64,000 nt of DNA from Simmondsia chinensis (Eukaryota > Streptophyta > Magnoliopsida > Caryophyllales > Simmondsiaceae), in contig JAGTTD010000001.1 in assembly GCA_018398585.1 (NCBI GenBank), positions 17,315,750 to 17,379,749 of the forward strand, in the 5' to 3' direction. The notes under the pieces were generated by a model that was not told the DNA's origin, made no database searches, and saw nothing but the letters and a program-made list of their open reading frames with translations. The translations under genes and the position numbers were made by a program. Shown here in pieces: positions 34,761 to 46,467 of the stretch. Positions within the stretch are counted from its first letter, which is position 1. Each line of letters starts with the position of its first letter.

Positions 34761-34765
34761 AGTGA

Positions 34766-35420
34766 CCCCTAGCAGCAGAGTCATGAAGCCATAATAAAAT
34801 AGAGTTGTCCAGCTCATTGTCAGTGCCTGCCACAAAGCGACCTTGCTATCGAAGTTGTCCCTGTTGCCCCGAGAATTGCATATGAGCAAATGGGTCGCTA
34901 TGATTTGAGTGAGAGATGGTTTGGTATGCCATGATTGTTACAGCCGTGAAAGGAAATCGAGGAGATGACCGACACTGCCATACACAAAAATGTCAAACTC
35001 ATGAACCCGGGATAACGAATTGGCCATTTAGTTCTCTTTGCCATTCTTGTACACAATATCAAAGCCAAAATTGATCAACTTAGAGAACCAAAAATGTTGG
35101 AAGGGTGTAGAGAATTTTTGTTCCAACAAATATTTCAAGCTTTATTGGTCAATGTGTATCAAAAAATGGCGGCACGTAAAATATTGTCATCACTTTTCCA
35201 CGACGAAGACAATGGCTAACAAGTCACACTCATATACGGACCAAGCTTGATGTTTCGGGGCAAGCACTCAACTGATAAAAGCTAAAGAATGGCCTTCTTG
35301 CATTAGAACCACTCCATCTCCGATTCTCGATGCATCAGTCTCAATAATGAATAACTTCAAGAAATGAGGTCAAGCAACAATCGGAGCTCAAGTTAGCTTC
35401 TTCTTGAGGCAATCGAATGC
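34766..35420 (-). pseudogene. pol: Element G RNase H end and integrase zinc finger
   Basis: On the minus strand: SLKYLLEQKFSTPFQHFWFS and FDIVYKNGKEN (RNase H connection region), then DSLSRV-like sequence broken by stops. Next to the H boundary an integrase zinc-binding HDSAARGHSG pattern begins and continues beyond I. Confidence 0.8.
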
Positions 35421-36260
35421 CTATTCGGCCTCCAATGTCAACACAATTGTCGCATTCTCAAGAAACTGTGTCAAGGGTCGAGCCATGATACCATATTTCT
35501 CAATGAGTCTTTGATAATATCCCGATAAGTCCAAACATCCCAAACGTTTCTTCACATTCACGAGGTGGGGCCACTCTTTCATCGCATGTAACATGCTGGC
35601 TTCAGCAGATATCCCTTCACGTGACACATAATTCCCCAAGTACTCTATCTTATAAGCTGCAAACGAGAATTTTGAGCATTTAACAAAGAACTTTCGACTG
35701 CGCAGTAGCTGAAAAATGGCCCATAGATGGCACAAGCGATCAGACCATGATACATTATACACAGGGATATCGTTGAAAAATACTACCACAAACTTGCATA
35801 AGAAAGGCCGAAAAATATCCTTTATGACACCTTGGAATTTTGGAGGCACATTTGTGAGGTCAAATGGCATCACCGTGAATTCGAATTGACCTAATGCGCA
35901 CGGAAGGCCGCCTTCTACACATCTTTTGGCGACATCTGGATTTTCTAATACCTCGAGCAGAGGTCATGCCTCCTAGCTCATCAAGAAGCCTTAGTTGATG
36001 GGAATTGGAAACATGTCTTTAATTATCATTTTGTTAAGTTATTGGTAACTAACACACAATCTCTAAGTTCCATCTTTCTTCTTTACAAGAATGGTAGGAG
36101 GGGCAAATGCTGATGAGCTATTTTCAATTACCTCAGCCTCAAGCATCTCATGTGTCAGTTTTTCTATCACATCCTTTTGGAAATTTGGATAGTAATAGGA
36201 CTGAAGATGCACCAGGTTTCTTTCTTCTTTGAGAGGAATCTTATGATAAAATCTCGGTCA
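35421..36260 (-). pseudogene. pol: Element G reverse transcriptase
   Basis: The minus strand shows ENSSSAFAPPTILVKKKDGT, KDMFPIPIN, then GQFEFTVMPFDLTNVPPKFQ and the polymerase box VVFFNDIPVY near 35770. IEYLGNYVSREGIS and LGCLDLSGYYQRLIEKYGIM follow. The box normally reads DD; here the first aspartate is asparagine, so the RT would be catalytically dead even without the stops. A stretch between PIPIN and GQFEF is garbled. Confidence 0.9.
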
Positions 36261-36429
36261 AAAAGGAGGGAGATGCTCCGGTGCCATAAAAAACTCATCA
36301 AATTCGATTAGCAAGCTATCCAGATCTGCCCAACCTTCACTGTCATCCAATGCAAACAATTGCATGCTAAAAAAATTAGTTTATGCTGGACCTGTGAGCT
36401 GTATAACAAATAAGGATGCAACTACATTC

Positions 36430-36806
36430 TATTTTTGGCTCAAAGAGGCACTAGTGATCATGTTAATGTGATTATAAGTCGATCCACATAAAGTGACCGC
36501 ATGCCCATTCCACAAAAAGTCCACAATGAGCTTCTTGAAGTCCCATTGTAACTTCCCCGAAAGTCTGGAGCCACTAAATGCCAAGCACCGTGTTACATCC
36601 AAAGATAGCAATAACAAGGAAATCGAACACAAAAACAATGTTTTGCATAAGCCACCAAAAGCCATAGCAAGGTCTCTTCGATTCATCACTCACATATTTC
36701 AATTGTTGTATTATCGCTAAGTCAATGAAATTATGGGTGCTCCCATTATCAATGAGTATGCTAATTGACCGCTTATCACACATGCCACGAACCCGATAGT
36801 GTGACA
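36430..36806 (-). pseudogene. Element G protease with altered active site
   Basis: MSHYRVRGMCDKRSISILID continues NGSTHNFIDLAIIQQLKYV. The retropepsin triad D-S/T-G reads D-N-G. A following frame has KLQWDFKKLIVDFLWNGH, the normal downstream segment. Confidence 0.87.
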
Positions 36807-38187
36807 TTAAGCAACCCTATCTAAAGCACGAATAAAAATGTGTGGATTCTGATCATTGTCAGGCTTGAGGATGGCCTCAGTTTCATCAACCCTAGCTGCA
36901 CGATCCTCTTCATCCACTTCAATCAAAAAGACTTGATACTTCTTTTTTGTAGGGCAATTAAGCCCCGGAGAGAAATGCTCATCACAATAGAAACATAGAT
37001 TTTTAGCTCTATGTTCCTCCACCTCGGCGGAGTTCAAAGGAATTTAACTCTGAATCGGGTTTTTTTGAATGAACTAGGGACGTATTTGGGAGAGTGGGCC
37101 GATGGGTTGTAATGGGTATGGGCATCGGGGTGGGAAGGAATCTATTGGAGTTAATCAAGCTACCTTAAGCCACATTTAAGAGAGTAGGGAGGATGGGAGC
37201 TGTATAATTGGTGCTCTTGGCCGCAATGTGTTCTAAATTGTCACAATTCTCCTCTTATAAACGTGCCAAAACTACCACATCATGCAAGGTCATGAGTTTG
37301 AACAATCTAAGACACCCCACCAATTCATCTTCTAACCCACCGGTAAACATGCTAATCTTTTGAGACTCACTCAATCCACATCTACTAATCAACATTTTAA
37401 AAGCATTAACATACTCATCTAAATATTTAAATTGTTTCAGTCCACCAGAATCTGGAAATGGATCCTCCATTTTCTTTGCAAATCTAGCCCGAATCTTCAG
37501 TGAATACACATCTCACAGAATTACCATGCCTATCGGCCATGACCTTTCAAAGGCATCATGCCAACCCTCGACCTCACCATCCAGGGCTATTCTAGCAAGT
37601 ATAATCTTACCCGAATCCGGCGTACCATCCAACAAGAAATAACGCTCACATTTACCCAGCTAGCCTTTCACATTTTTTCCATTACACCTAGGGAAGTCTA
37701 TTTTTGTCAAACAAGTAGGATACTGATAATTACCTTCGCAACGGTCCATATTGGTGGGAGTTCGGATGCTTGATTGGTCTGGTAGGGATTGAATTGGCCC
37801 TGTGTGCTCCAAATTAGGTGGAGTTCGGCTGGGTGCTTGTGGTGGCCGATTAATTGGAGATAGCTGCTATTCCTGATGAATCTGACCACAATCCTCTTGA
37901 ACCCTTCGCTGTGCAGAGAATCCCGGCAATAGATTGTGAATTGCATTCATAATAGTACTTATTTGGATGGACATTCCATTAATCATGTGATGGAATCCAG
38001 CCAAGGTCTGATTCGTCTGAGTCATTGCTTGATTGAACTCGGTGCTCAAATGGTAGAATTGCTGATTCAACTCATCTTTTCAAGCATTGAAGATCGAATG
38101 CAACACTTCTTGTTAAGTCGTGAAAGTCACTCGTAGTCCTTCTTCCATCATCTGAATTGCTGCTTAAGAGTGTGTGTTTTCCACCAT
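36807..38187 (-). pseudogene. gag: Element G gag
   Basis: The start MVENTHS near 38187 is followed by a stop. A helix-rich N-terminus contains NQQFYHLSTEFNQAMTQTNQ. Gag helices appear as FKYLDEYVNAFKMLISRCGL and FTGGLEDELVGCLRLF (37255-37509). The zinc knuckle NLCFYCDEHFSPGLNCP has leucine where the zinc-binding histidine is expected. Stops and frame changes occur throughout. Confidence 0.85.
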
Positions 38188-38227
38188 TGGTGCTCGAATA
38201 TGAGGATTGCCAAGCTCTAATACCAAT

Positions 38228-38648
38228 TGTTGTGGTCTAAGCTCCACTCACAACAATCAAATAAAATGAACTCAACTGGGCAATCAAAATCAGCGGTAAT
38301 AAGAGCCCATCGTATTGTATATATCATATAGCATTTATAAGTAATAAGTGTATAATTGGAAGTATAAGAGCAGAAGAAGATAAGAAATCAGAAAGAGAGC
38401 GGGAGAACGATAGAGATAAGAAGGGAGAAAGAGAAAGTATACTTTTAGCAAAAAACAATCAAGACTTTCTCTCTCCTTAAGCTGGCCCCCTATTTGTACT
38501 AAGCATAATTGGAAATAAAACACTTACTAAACAAGTATATTAAGCTAATTAATATTATTATATAATGGTCTCATGAGGGACCGCTTCCGCTGACGTGTCA
38601 TGAGTTAATGTGCCACCGACTATAGTATCCGGATTGATGATCGTATCA
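38228..38648 (-). repeat. Element G 5' LTR
   Basis: 421 bp. On the plus strand it runs TGTTGTGGTCTAAGC to GATCGTATCA, next to the reverse primer site. Confidence 0.9.
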
Positions 38649-38653
38649 GTCTC

Positions 38654-39118
38654 GCTCCTAGTGGTCGATTCTAGTGGGAATGATCTAGGAACGAGGCTGG
38701 CGGATTGGGTTTCGGTCATGGTGGTTGCGATACAGGGTGGCGGATTCCCACCATGTTATGCCCTTTGTTCTACCCATTCCTAGTCTTGCCGATGCCGGCG
38801 TTGGAAACTTTCAGTTGTCTAGCGAGGTGGCGAGCTTTTAAGCTTCCGCCATTGATTAAAAGGGATAAAGCTTTAGGTTTAGGGTTATGGTATTGAGGAA
38901 GGAGATTTACTTTTTTGGACAAAGGGAAGGAAATGACTTTTGGGCTTTGAAGTGGGCCCCTAAGTTTAGTTTTATTTTTAAATATTTACTCATAGTTTAT
39001 TACCCGAGTTCCTAATTTGGATCCATGTTATTTCTATTTCTTCTATTTGGTCCATGTAGAGTAATAACCTACTAATATTAAGAGGAAAAGGAAAAAAAGA
39101 ATAGGGGATGGTACAGCT
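38654..39118. other. GC-richer unique segment, right of G
   Basis: This continues 27004-27273 across the G insertion. It contains GGCGGATTGGG-type sequence and no LTR features. It ends where J inserted (AGTAC). Confidence 0.4.
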
Positions 39119-39123
39119 AGTAC

Positions 39124-40352
39124 TGTAACGTCCCCTAACACTATACCGAATAGGCTTAAGGGGAAAAGGGGCGCTACACGGCCGTACTATAATAAAGTCC
39201 CACGTCATAGTACGAATCCCGAAAACTTACAGCCATAATTCCTCAAAATTACATAAATGTTTCCACAATAAACAGTAGATAATCCCAAACACATTAATAC
39301 TAATGATTAAAAGCTAGTAATGCGGAAGCTCAAAATTACAAAATCTCAAATAGTCTTTAATATTCAACAACAAAATATATTAAATACTTAAACTACAAAA
39401 ATAGACTAATTTTCAAAATAGAGAGCCGTTGCATGTTCCTCTTTCCTCGTTCCTCTAGAATTTGCCACAGGCTACTAATCTTGAAAGTCAAGGAATTGGG
39501 TGAGCAAACAGCGCACTCCGCATGTACACCACACACCCTAGCTGGATCAGGCATATTATTTAAAACGGATAAAAGTCCAACAAAAATAAGTAAATCGATT
39601 TACCTTCAAAGTTTCATGTTAAAGAAGCACAAATCACAGCTTTATAATTTAACTTATTTCACAAGAGCTCTTTTGGTAAAACTCACGACGAAAAAGAAAC
39701 TGCGGCTGGTATTATTCCCGTGACAGGGTCACAATCGATGTTCACATTTCACATATTCGAGCCAGTTCTAAGTCCATAGATCTGCTACGATCAAGCGTAG
39801 ATCTACGTTCCGCTATTATTCCCGCGAGAGAGTCACAATTGACTTTCACATTTCACGTTCTATCGTTTAGAGACCCCGGAGGGTCAACATAGTTATCAGT
39901 TAGCTCTTGCCACAAAACGTTTTAATTCAAGTCACAAGTTCACAACAATTTCTTTGTGTGTAACGGCCAGGGTTTGGACGTCTCCCCCGCGTCGTCATAC
40001 GTACTGAGATTCAGCCGTCGCCCCCGCGTACGCTTACACAACCAGTATACATCAATATAATTCAAATCACATATTTAAACATCGAATTAATGTATAAATC
40101 AGTATAATTCAATTTATGAGAGTATAAGCCACACAATCAAATAACACATATGCCCAATCCTATTTAATAAACCAATAAACCATCCGAAATATAATCTCAT
40201 ATATCAAATCATGTAAAGCAATCTTTATATTTCCTAGCAAGTAGGGGAAGTGGTATACTTATCTTCACTATCTTCTAACTCGATATCTGAATCTCTATTA
40301 CGAATTAGCTGTAAAAAACCTATCAAAATCTAAGTTACAATTGGCTCTTAAA

Positions 40353-40386
<34 letters not shown>

Positions 40387-40789
40387 GATTGGAAGAGGGG
40401 AAAGAGAGAGAATCGGCTGGATGAGGGGTAAAGAGAGGAGAAAACTAGGGTTTAAACCTTTCTCGTCTTCTATATATATAAATTTTTAACCCCAATGTTA
40501 CTATTGGGCCCTTCCAAAAATTAACCTATTAATTTTATTTTTTTTTGTAGTCCAAGTGAAATAATAGCGAATTCTAATCGCATTATAATACCTACCCAAT
40601 TTATTTAGAATGGATTTTATGTATTATATTGCCTAGCCCAATTTTATTAACCCGAATTTCACGTATTATAATATCTAGTGCATTGCAATTAGACTGGGTT
40701 TCACATATTATAATCCCTAGCCCAATTTAAGTGAACCGGGTTTCATATATTATAATACCTAGTCTAATTTAATTAGAATGGGTATTACA
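39124..40789 (-). repeat. Element J 3' LTR
   Basis: 1666 bp. It holds an (AG)n tract and, in its last 230 bp, degenerate tandem units of about 48 bp built on CACATATTATAATACCTAGC. Confidence 0.92.
40355..40382. repeat. (AG)n microsatellite in J LTR
   Basis: 14 AG units; the other LTR copy has 16 at 46875-46906. Confidence 0.95.
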
Positions 40790-41048
40790 TCCTTACCCTC
40801 TTAAATAAAAGTTTTGTCCTCAAAACTTGCATCCTCAATTTCATTAGACAGGGTATTACATCCTCACCCCCTTGAATAAAAGTTTCATCCTTGAAACTTA
40901 CGTCCTCAATTTAATTAGACAGGGTATTACATCCTCACCCCCTCAAATAAAAGTTTCATCCTCAAGATTTACATCCTCAATTTAATTAGACAGTATATCA
41001 CATCATCGGCCCCTTAAATTAAAAAATTTTCATCCTCGAAATTTACTT
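40780..41048. repeat. Tandem copies of the J LTR-end/polypurine-tract junction
   Basis: Three units of exactly 71 bp start at 40780, 40851 and 40922; a degraded fourth begins at 40993. Each begins GGGTATTACATCCT, the LTR terminus plus the reverse complement of the purine tract. Confidence 0.9.
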
Positions 41049-42295
41049 TTATTTTCAAAATTTTTTTGGTATTTGCTTCATATTAGAATCACCTTACAAA
41101 TTCTGAATTCTAGAGGACATGATATCCTATGACAGCCAGTAGTATATAACATGCACTACTATTGTTTTACTCACTGTTGACCAAATTATATATTAACAAT
41201 GTCTTTGCCAATTCTCTTCAAAGCCTGAGAACTCTTTAACCCAACATTAAGGAGATCTTGAATTGAAGATCAACAATACTAATTCTTACACTCCTCCATT
41301 CACCACGCTTCCACTATGCAACTCTAACACCAATCACAACTACTTAAACTTAGGATTCCACTTACCAAAGTATTTAGATAGCAATAGATATAACTTGCTC
41401 CTTTAATGTATTCCAAGCAACCTCGAGCAACAATTTAATTTATAGGATCTACACTTATCTTTAAATCTTTGTGACCAAGAATTACTACATATTCAAATTT
41501 ATTATGCATAAAATTGGGGAATTCATAGAAAAATTTAATCTCTAGTGCACAATTATCCTCGACATCACTTTTTCAAGGATCTTCTATCAAACAAGGACGA
41601 AATCATTATAATAAGAGTCTTAGAGCCTGTACTCTCAGTATGAGAATTTAACCCGTTTCCGTGATAAACAAACTTTAGATGGTTAGGAATCTGAAACACT
41701 GCCCTTTGAACAATTTATTGTCCAAAATAGTGCATTGGCATTGTCATTAACACCATTATTCTAAAAGAGATCAACTAATCTCCAAAATAGGAATAACATC
41801 ATTTTCTTCAAATGACAACAAATAGATTTTTGTATGCGGATAAACAAATCCGAAAAAAGGAAACTTAATCTTAACCCACTTAAGAAAACTAATTCCTTTG
41901 TTTTTACTCAACACCTAGAAAGTTCTATTTCTATCATCCTAACAATCACCAAACTTCGTACCCAGTCTTATATAAACAAACTCTTAGTATTAATTATTCA
42001 CTTCATAAAGCAAAGATTTACAATAGCGATTTTATTACGCAACCCGAAAAAAAGGATAGTCCATTCTCAATTACTTCAAATAACTGGATCATATTAGGGT
42101 AAGTAATATTCCTCAAAATATAAATCTCCTTCAACAAATTCCCATTCAAATTCTCCTCATTAATCTCTTTGATTGCAAATTCAATCCCACTAAACACTAC
42201 GTTTCATAGCCCTTGAGATCTTTCAAAAAGGGCACACTCAAAAATGCATAGTGGATGTTGCAGAATATGTAACAACTCAATTGAATTCTTTTAAT

Positions 42296-42545
42296 ACAAA
42301 TATTTCTCATTAATTAATAACCTGTTACTTATCTCAACACCAAAATTTCTTAATAATTAATAACCTACACTCTCATCTTAACATCCAATTATCTCAATAA
42401 TTAATAACCTAGGCTCTCATAACACCCAAGTCACACAATAATATTAGCCTGTCATTCATCTTATCACCCAAAATTTTTTATTTTTTTTCCAATAATTATA
42501 AACCTAGGTTCTCATCTCAACACTTAAATTTATCCAAGGTTCATA
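42296..42545. repeat. Degenerate tandem repeat in J leader
   Basis: About five units of 40-55 bp contain AATAATTAATAACCT followed by CTCATCTTAACACCC-like sequence. They end beside the primer site. Confidence 0.8.
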
Positions 42546-42567
42546 ACCTGGCTCCGATACCACTTTA

Positions 42568-42641
42568 TGTAACGCCTCCAAACACTACACCGAATAGGCT
42601 TAAGTTAAAAAGGAGCGCTACATGGCTGTACTATAATGAAA
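42568..42641 (-). repeat. Element J 5' LTR, first part
   Basis: TGTAACGCCTCC to CTATAATGAAA. It is cut by K and matches the start of the left LTR. Confidence 0.9.
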
Positions 42642-43340
42642 TGTTATGATCGGGATCGATTCCCAAACATAAGCTAAGTAAAATTGAGATAGATTTAGAG
42701 TATGAGATGAGAAAGAAGTGAAATTAGAGATGAGAAAGTAGAGAAATTAGAGTTAGATGAGATAAGAAGGGAAAGGAGATGAGAAAGACAAGTTTAATCT
42801 CAAATTGAGATAGTTTTGATGTATTTGATTGAATGGTTCAGATTATTACATGAGATCAGGACTTATGCGCAAACTAATACAAGCTAATACATTGAACCTA
42901 GCCTAAACCACTAATCGACTCAAAATTGAAAATATCTAGAAATATCTAAAAATATCTAACTAACATCTACTAAAATATCTATCTATCTATCAAGCCATTT
43001 TGGTGCCAAGTCAGCTAACCGTCACTTGCTACTGCAGTGACTTAACACAGCTTGAACTAAAGGATTACAAGAACAACTAGCAGCTCCTGACACTTAAAAC
43101 TAAGCTAAGGAAAACAGTAACTGAACTAATATAACTAATGCTATTACATCTTTACTAAACTAATCAACAACTAACAGCAACTACGGATATTACAATGCCG
43201 CTACTAAGCTAACGTTATTTCAGTACAGAACAGCAACCATAGACCCATACGCAGCAGAACATCACAACGGCAGCAGCACACAGAACTAATCTGCCACTTA
43301 ACCAAATATAGCTCAATCCTTGAATTCTCAGATCATAACA
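42642..43340 (-). repeat. Element K 3' LTR
   Basis: 699 bp, TGTTATGATCGGGATC to GATCATAACA. A TTTTGGTGCCAAG (decayed TTGGCGCCAA) is at 42998. Confidence 0.93.
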
Positions 43341-43358
43341 TTCCCTTCCCCTTGAAAA

Positions 43359-43378
43359 CATTCTTGTCCTCAAGAATG
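43359..43378 (-). promoter_or_regulatory. Pre-tract hairpin (K)
   Basis: The same 8-bp stem and AGGA loop as in C, E and F on the minus strand, followed by TTTTCAAGGGGAAGGGAA and the LTR. Confidence 0.7.
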
Positions 43379-43400
43379 AAAGAGAATGAGACTTTGAAAA

Positions 43401-44432
43401 TCACTTGTTGATGTAGAGGCAGGAGTTGAAGGTGATGAACTTCCAGCTGAATTGCAACTGAAAGAAATTCTCTAATTGCAGTAAACTTGTAGCTGAACTG
43501 GGAAATGCAGCTGAGGAGAACTTGTTACTGCAGTACAACTTGGTGAACAACTCATAAATATCCTCCCAATAGCATAGCTTCATGATAGAGACCCTATTAA
43601 TCAGAACTCCACTCAAAAGAGGAAATAGATCATCCCGATCTTGCCGATCAACTTGCCGACAGTGCATAACAGCTTTTGGAACCTGATTTCTTTCTCATTT
43701 ATCGTGCTCTGCAGCAATGACTTCCAACTCATTCAGCTCAACATCCTTAGAGGAGACAGAGCTTGCAACATTGTCTTTATCAAACATTTGGATGTTGTGA
43801 ACCTGAGCATTCAAATCAACTATATGAGTTTGCAAACTAGGCTACTGATCAAGCAATGATGGACTGAAAACCTCAGTTTGCAAAACAACCTCTTCATTTG
43901 GTACAATGGCCTGAGTTGTGGCAGCAGCTTCCAACTGTAAGCCTAAATCAGCAAAATAAATCTCAAATTTCTCAGATTCTTGCTCAACTCTTGTTTGGAG
44001 GTGTCTCTCATCAAGTTGCTTCTCATTGAACATCCATGCCTGTTGTTCAAGTCTACCGGTGACCATGTCCTCCAATTGCTGCTGGTGTTGATTAATCTGA
44101 GCTGCGATCTTATCATCTACTTGCTCAGAGTGTAAGTTAAACCTTTCAACGAATACCTGCTCTTGCTCTTTCAACATGAGACACATTCGAACATCATTCA
44201 TTTGCTCAGTTTCTCGCACAGCTTGATTAGTTTCCAGAACTGATTGATTAATCTGAGCCATTTGCATCACCAATGCTGCCAATTGAGCACTCACTCCATC
44301 GCCACTGCTAGTTTGAGGTTCACTCTCTGCATTTCCACTAATAACTTCGGCGTATGATGGATTTGCTGCTGCACGAGCCGCTGCAGCACGCGTGATTACA
44401 CCTCCAGACATCACCACAGCACTGGAATCCAT
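43401..44432 (-). pseudogene. Element K ORF: Gag N-terminus fused to HCRxxDRQ and CYWED modules
   Basis: One frame of about 344 codons with only two stops. It starts MDSSAVVMSGGVITRAAAAR; the second ATG (MSGGVITR) matches the Gag starts of A, E and H. A glutamine-rich, coiled-coil-prone stretch follows (44000-44250). The C-terminal half matches element C: VHNIQMFDKDNVASSVSSKD, then VMHCRQVDRQDRDD, then KLCYWEDIYELFTKLYCSNK. The capsid and zinc-knuckle parts of Gag are absent. Function unknown. The fusion might place the protein in particles made by a helper element, which is inference. Confidence 0.78.
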
Positions 44433-44902
44433 TCACAATTTCGACCGCAAGCACACAAGTTCCTGATATAAATCTGGACTGATCTTGACTGCACAATGCC
44501 GATTTGGATTGACAGCAAAACAATCTCTAAATGTGATCTGCAATTTTCCAAAATTTCAAGATCGAATTTACGAATCTCAAAATTGATTTTTTTGTGACTG
44601 GAATCTGCAATCGATCAGCAAATCAGCACTTAATGGAACCAAATCTGACTAACTTTATCTTGATCAGATTATCTTTAAAACCTGATCTGATTCCATTAGC
44701 ACAAATCTGATCTATTCTCTGCACACAAGATCAACGCTGCTGATTTTCACACTTGAGCTTCACTGTCATCTTTTCCTCTGAATTTTCAAGATTAGATTTG
44801 AAAGTCACAAAACTGAATCTGATTTTGGTTGATTCTGGCTTTTTTTTTAATTTTTTTTTATTACGCACTCGATTGGAAGCCAAACGAGGCTCTGATACCA
44901 AT

Positions 44903-45601
44903 TGTTATGATCGGGATCTATTCCCAAACATAAGCTAAGTAAAATTGAGATAGATTGAGAGAATGAGATGAGAAAGAAGTGAAATTAGAGATGAGAAAGT
45001 AGAGAAATTAGAGTTAGATGAGATAAGAAGGGAAAGGAGATGAGAAAGACAAGTTTAATCTCAAATTGAGATAGTTTTCATGTATTTGATTGAATGATTC
45101 AGATTATTACATGAGATCACAACTTATAGGCAAACTAATACAAGCTAATACATTGAACCTAGCCTAAACCGCTAACCGACTCAAAATAGAAAATATCTAG
45201 AAATATCTAAAAATATCTAACTAACATCTACTAAAATATCAAACTATCTATCAAGCCACTTTGGCTCCAAGTCTGCTAACCGTCACTTGCTACTGCAGTG
45301 ACTTAACACAGCTTGAACTAAAGGATTACAAGAACAACTAGCAGCTTATGACACTTAAAACTAAGCTAAGGAAAATAGTAACTGAACCAATATAACTAAT
45401 GCTATTACATCTTTATTAAACTAATCAACAACTAATAGCAACTAAGGATATTACAATGCATCTACTAAGCTAACGTTAGTTCAGTACAGAACAACAACCA
45501 TAGACCCATACGCAGCAGAACATCACAACAGCAGCAGCACACAGAACTAATCGGCCACTTAACCAAATACAGCTCAATCCTTGAATTCTCGGATCATAAC
45601 A
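44903..45601 (-). repeat. Element K 5' LTR
   Basis: 699 bp. A reverse TATA-type CTTATA is at 45123-45128, and a CT-rich leader reads as GA-rich on this strand. Confidence 0.93.
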
Positions 45602-46354
45602 TGAAGTCCTACATCATAGTACGAAGCCTGAAAACTTACAACCATAATTCCTCAAAATTGCGTAAAGGCTCCCATAATAAATAATAGATAATCCCAAATA
45701 CATCAATATTAATAATTAAAAGCTCGTAGTGTGGAAGCTCAAAATTACAAAATCCCAAATAGTCTTTAATATTCTACTCTAAAATATATTAAATACTTAA
45801 ACTACGAAAATAGACTAATTTTTGAAATAGAAAGCCGCTGCATCTTCCTCGTTCCTCTGGAATTTGCTACAGGCTACTAATATGGAAAGTAAAGGAATTG
45901 GGTAAGCAAAAAACACGCTTAGCAAGTACACCACACACCCTACCCAGATATGACATATTATTTAAAATGGATAAAAGTCCAATCAAAACAAGTAAATTGA
46001 TTTACCTTCCAAGTTTCATGTTAAAGAAGCATAAATCACAGCTTTATAATATAACTTATTTCAAAAGAGTTCTTTTAGTAAAACTCATAGACGAAATGGA
46101 AGGCCGGTAATATTCCCGCGATAGGGTCACAATCGACGTTCACATTTCACATATTCTAACTGGTTCTAAGGGGAAAAATCCACTGGGATCAAACGTAGAT
46201 CTAAGTACCGGTATTATTTCGCGACAAGGTCACAATCCACTTTCACATTTCACATTCTATCGTCGATAGACCCCAGAGGTTCAACGTAGTTATCTGTAAG
46301 CTCTTCCCACCAAATGGTTTAATTCAAGTCACAAGTTTACAATAATTTTTTTAT

Positions 46355-46467
46355 TGGTGACGGCCTCTATTCAGGGTAGCCCCCTGAAGGGGGAAGGCTG
46401 CGTACATCTACCTCCCCAGACAATGCTTTTACGGGAGCCCTTGCAGGCACTGGGTTTGTTGTTGTTG
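46355..46467 (+). mobile_element. SINE 3' fragment in J LTR
   Basis: A stretch of 113 bp absent from the left J LTR. It has the GCTGCGTACATCTACCTCCC segment and the GGGAGCCCTTGCAGGCACTGGG segment, then a TTG-repeat tail, as in plant tRNA-derived SINEs of the TS/Au type. The flanking TTTAT (46350-46354 and 46468-46472) is a likely duplication. The tRNA-like 5' half is missing. Confidence 0.75.

Larger units (their letters stand above)
27274..38648 (-). mobile_element. Element G: Ty3/gypsy chromovirus, minus strand, split by I and H
   Basis: LTRs at both ends, TSD GTCTC at 27269-27273 and 38649-38653, and a primer site (reverse, 38214-38225). Read on the minus strand it has gag, protease, RT, RNase H, integrase and chromodomain. 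The integrase zinc finger is split by solo LTR I and by H. Without these it would be about 5.5 kb. Catalytic residues are lost in protease and RT. Confidence 0.93.
42642..45601 (-). mobile_element. Element K: non-autonomous LTR element with Gag-N-terminal fusion ORF
   Basis: Two 699-bp LTRs flank a reverse primer site (44888-44900), an ORF, the pre-tract hairpin and a purine tract. Flanks TGAAA and TGAAG differ by one base. It lies inside the 5' LTR of J. At 2960 bp it cannot hold pol, and no RT or integrase motif is seen. Confidence 0.93.

Noticed and set aside
41834..42097. 87-codon ORF in the J interior
   Set aside because: AT-rich low-complexity frame with no gag or pol motif; chance frame in non-coding DNA.
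43641..43859. Plus-strand ORF opposite the K gene
   Set aside because: Antisense shadow of the K ORF, which matches element C on the minus strand.
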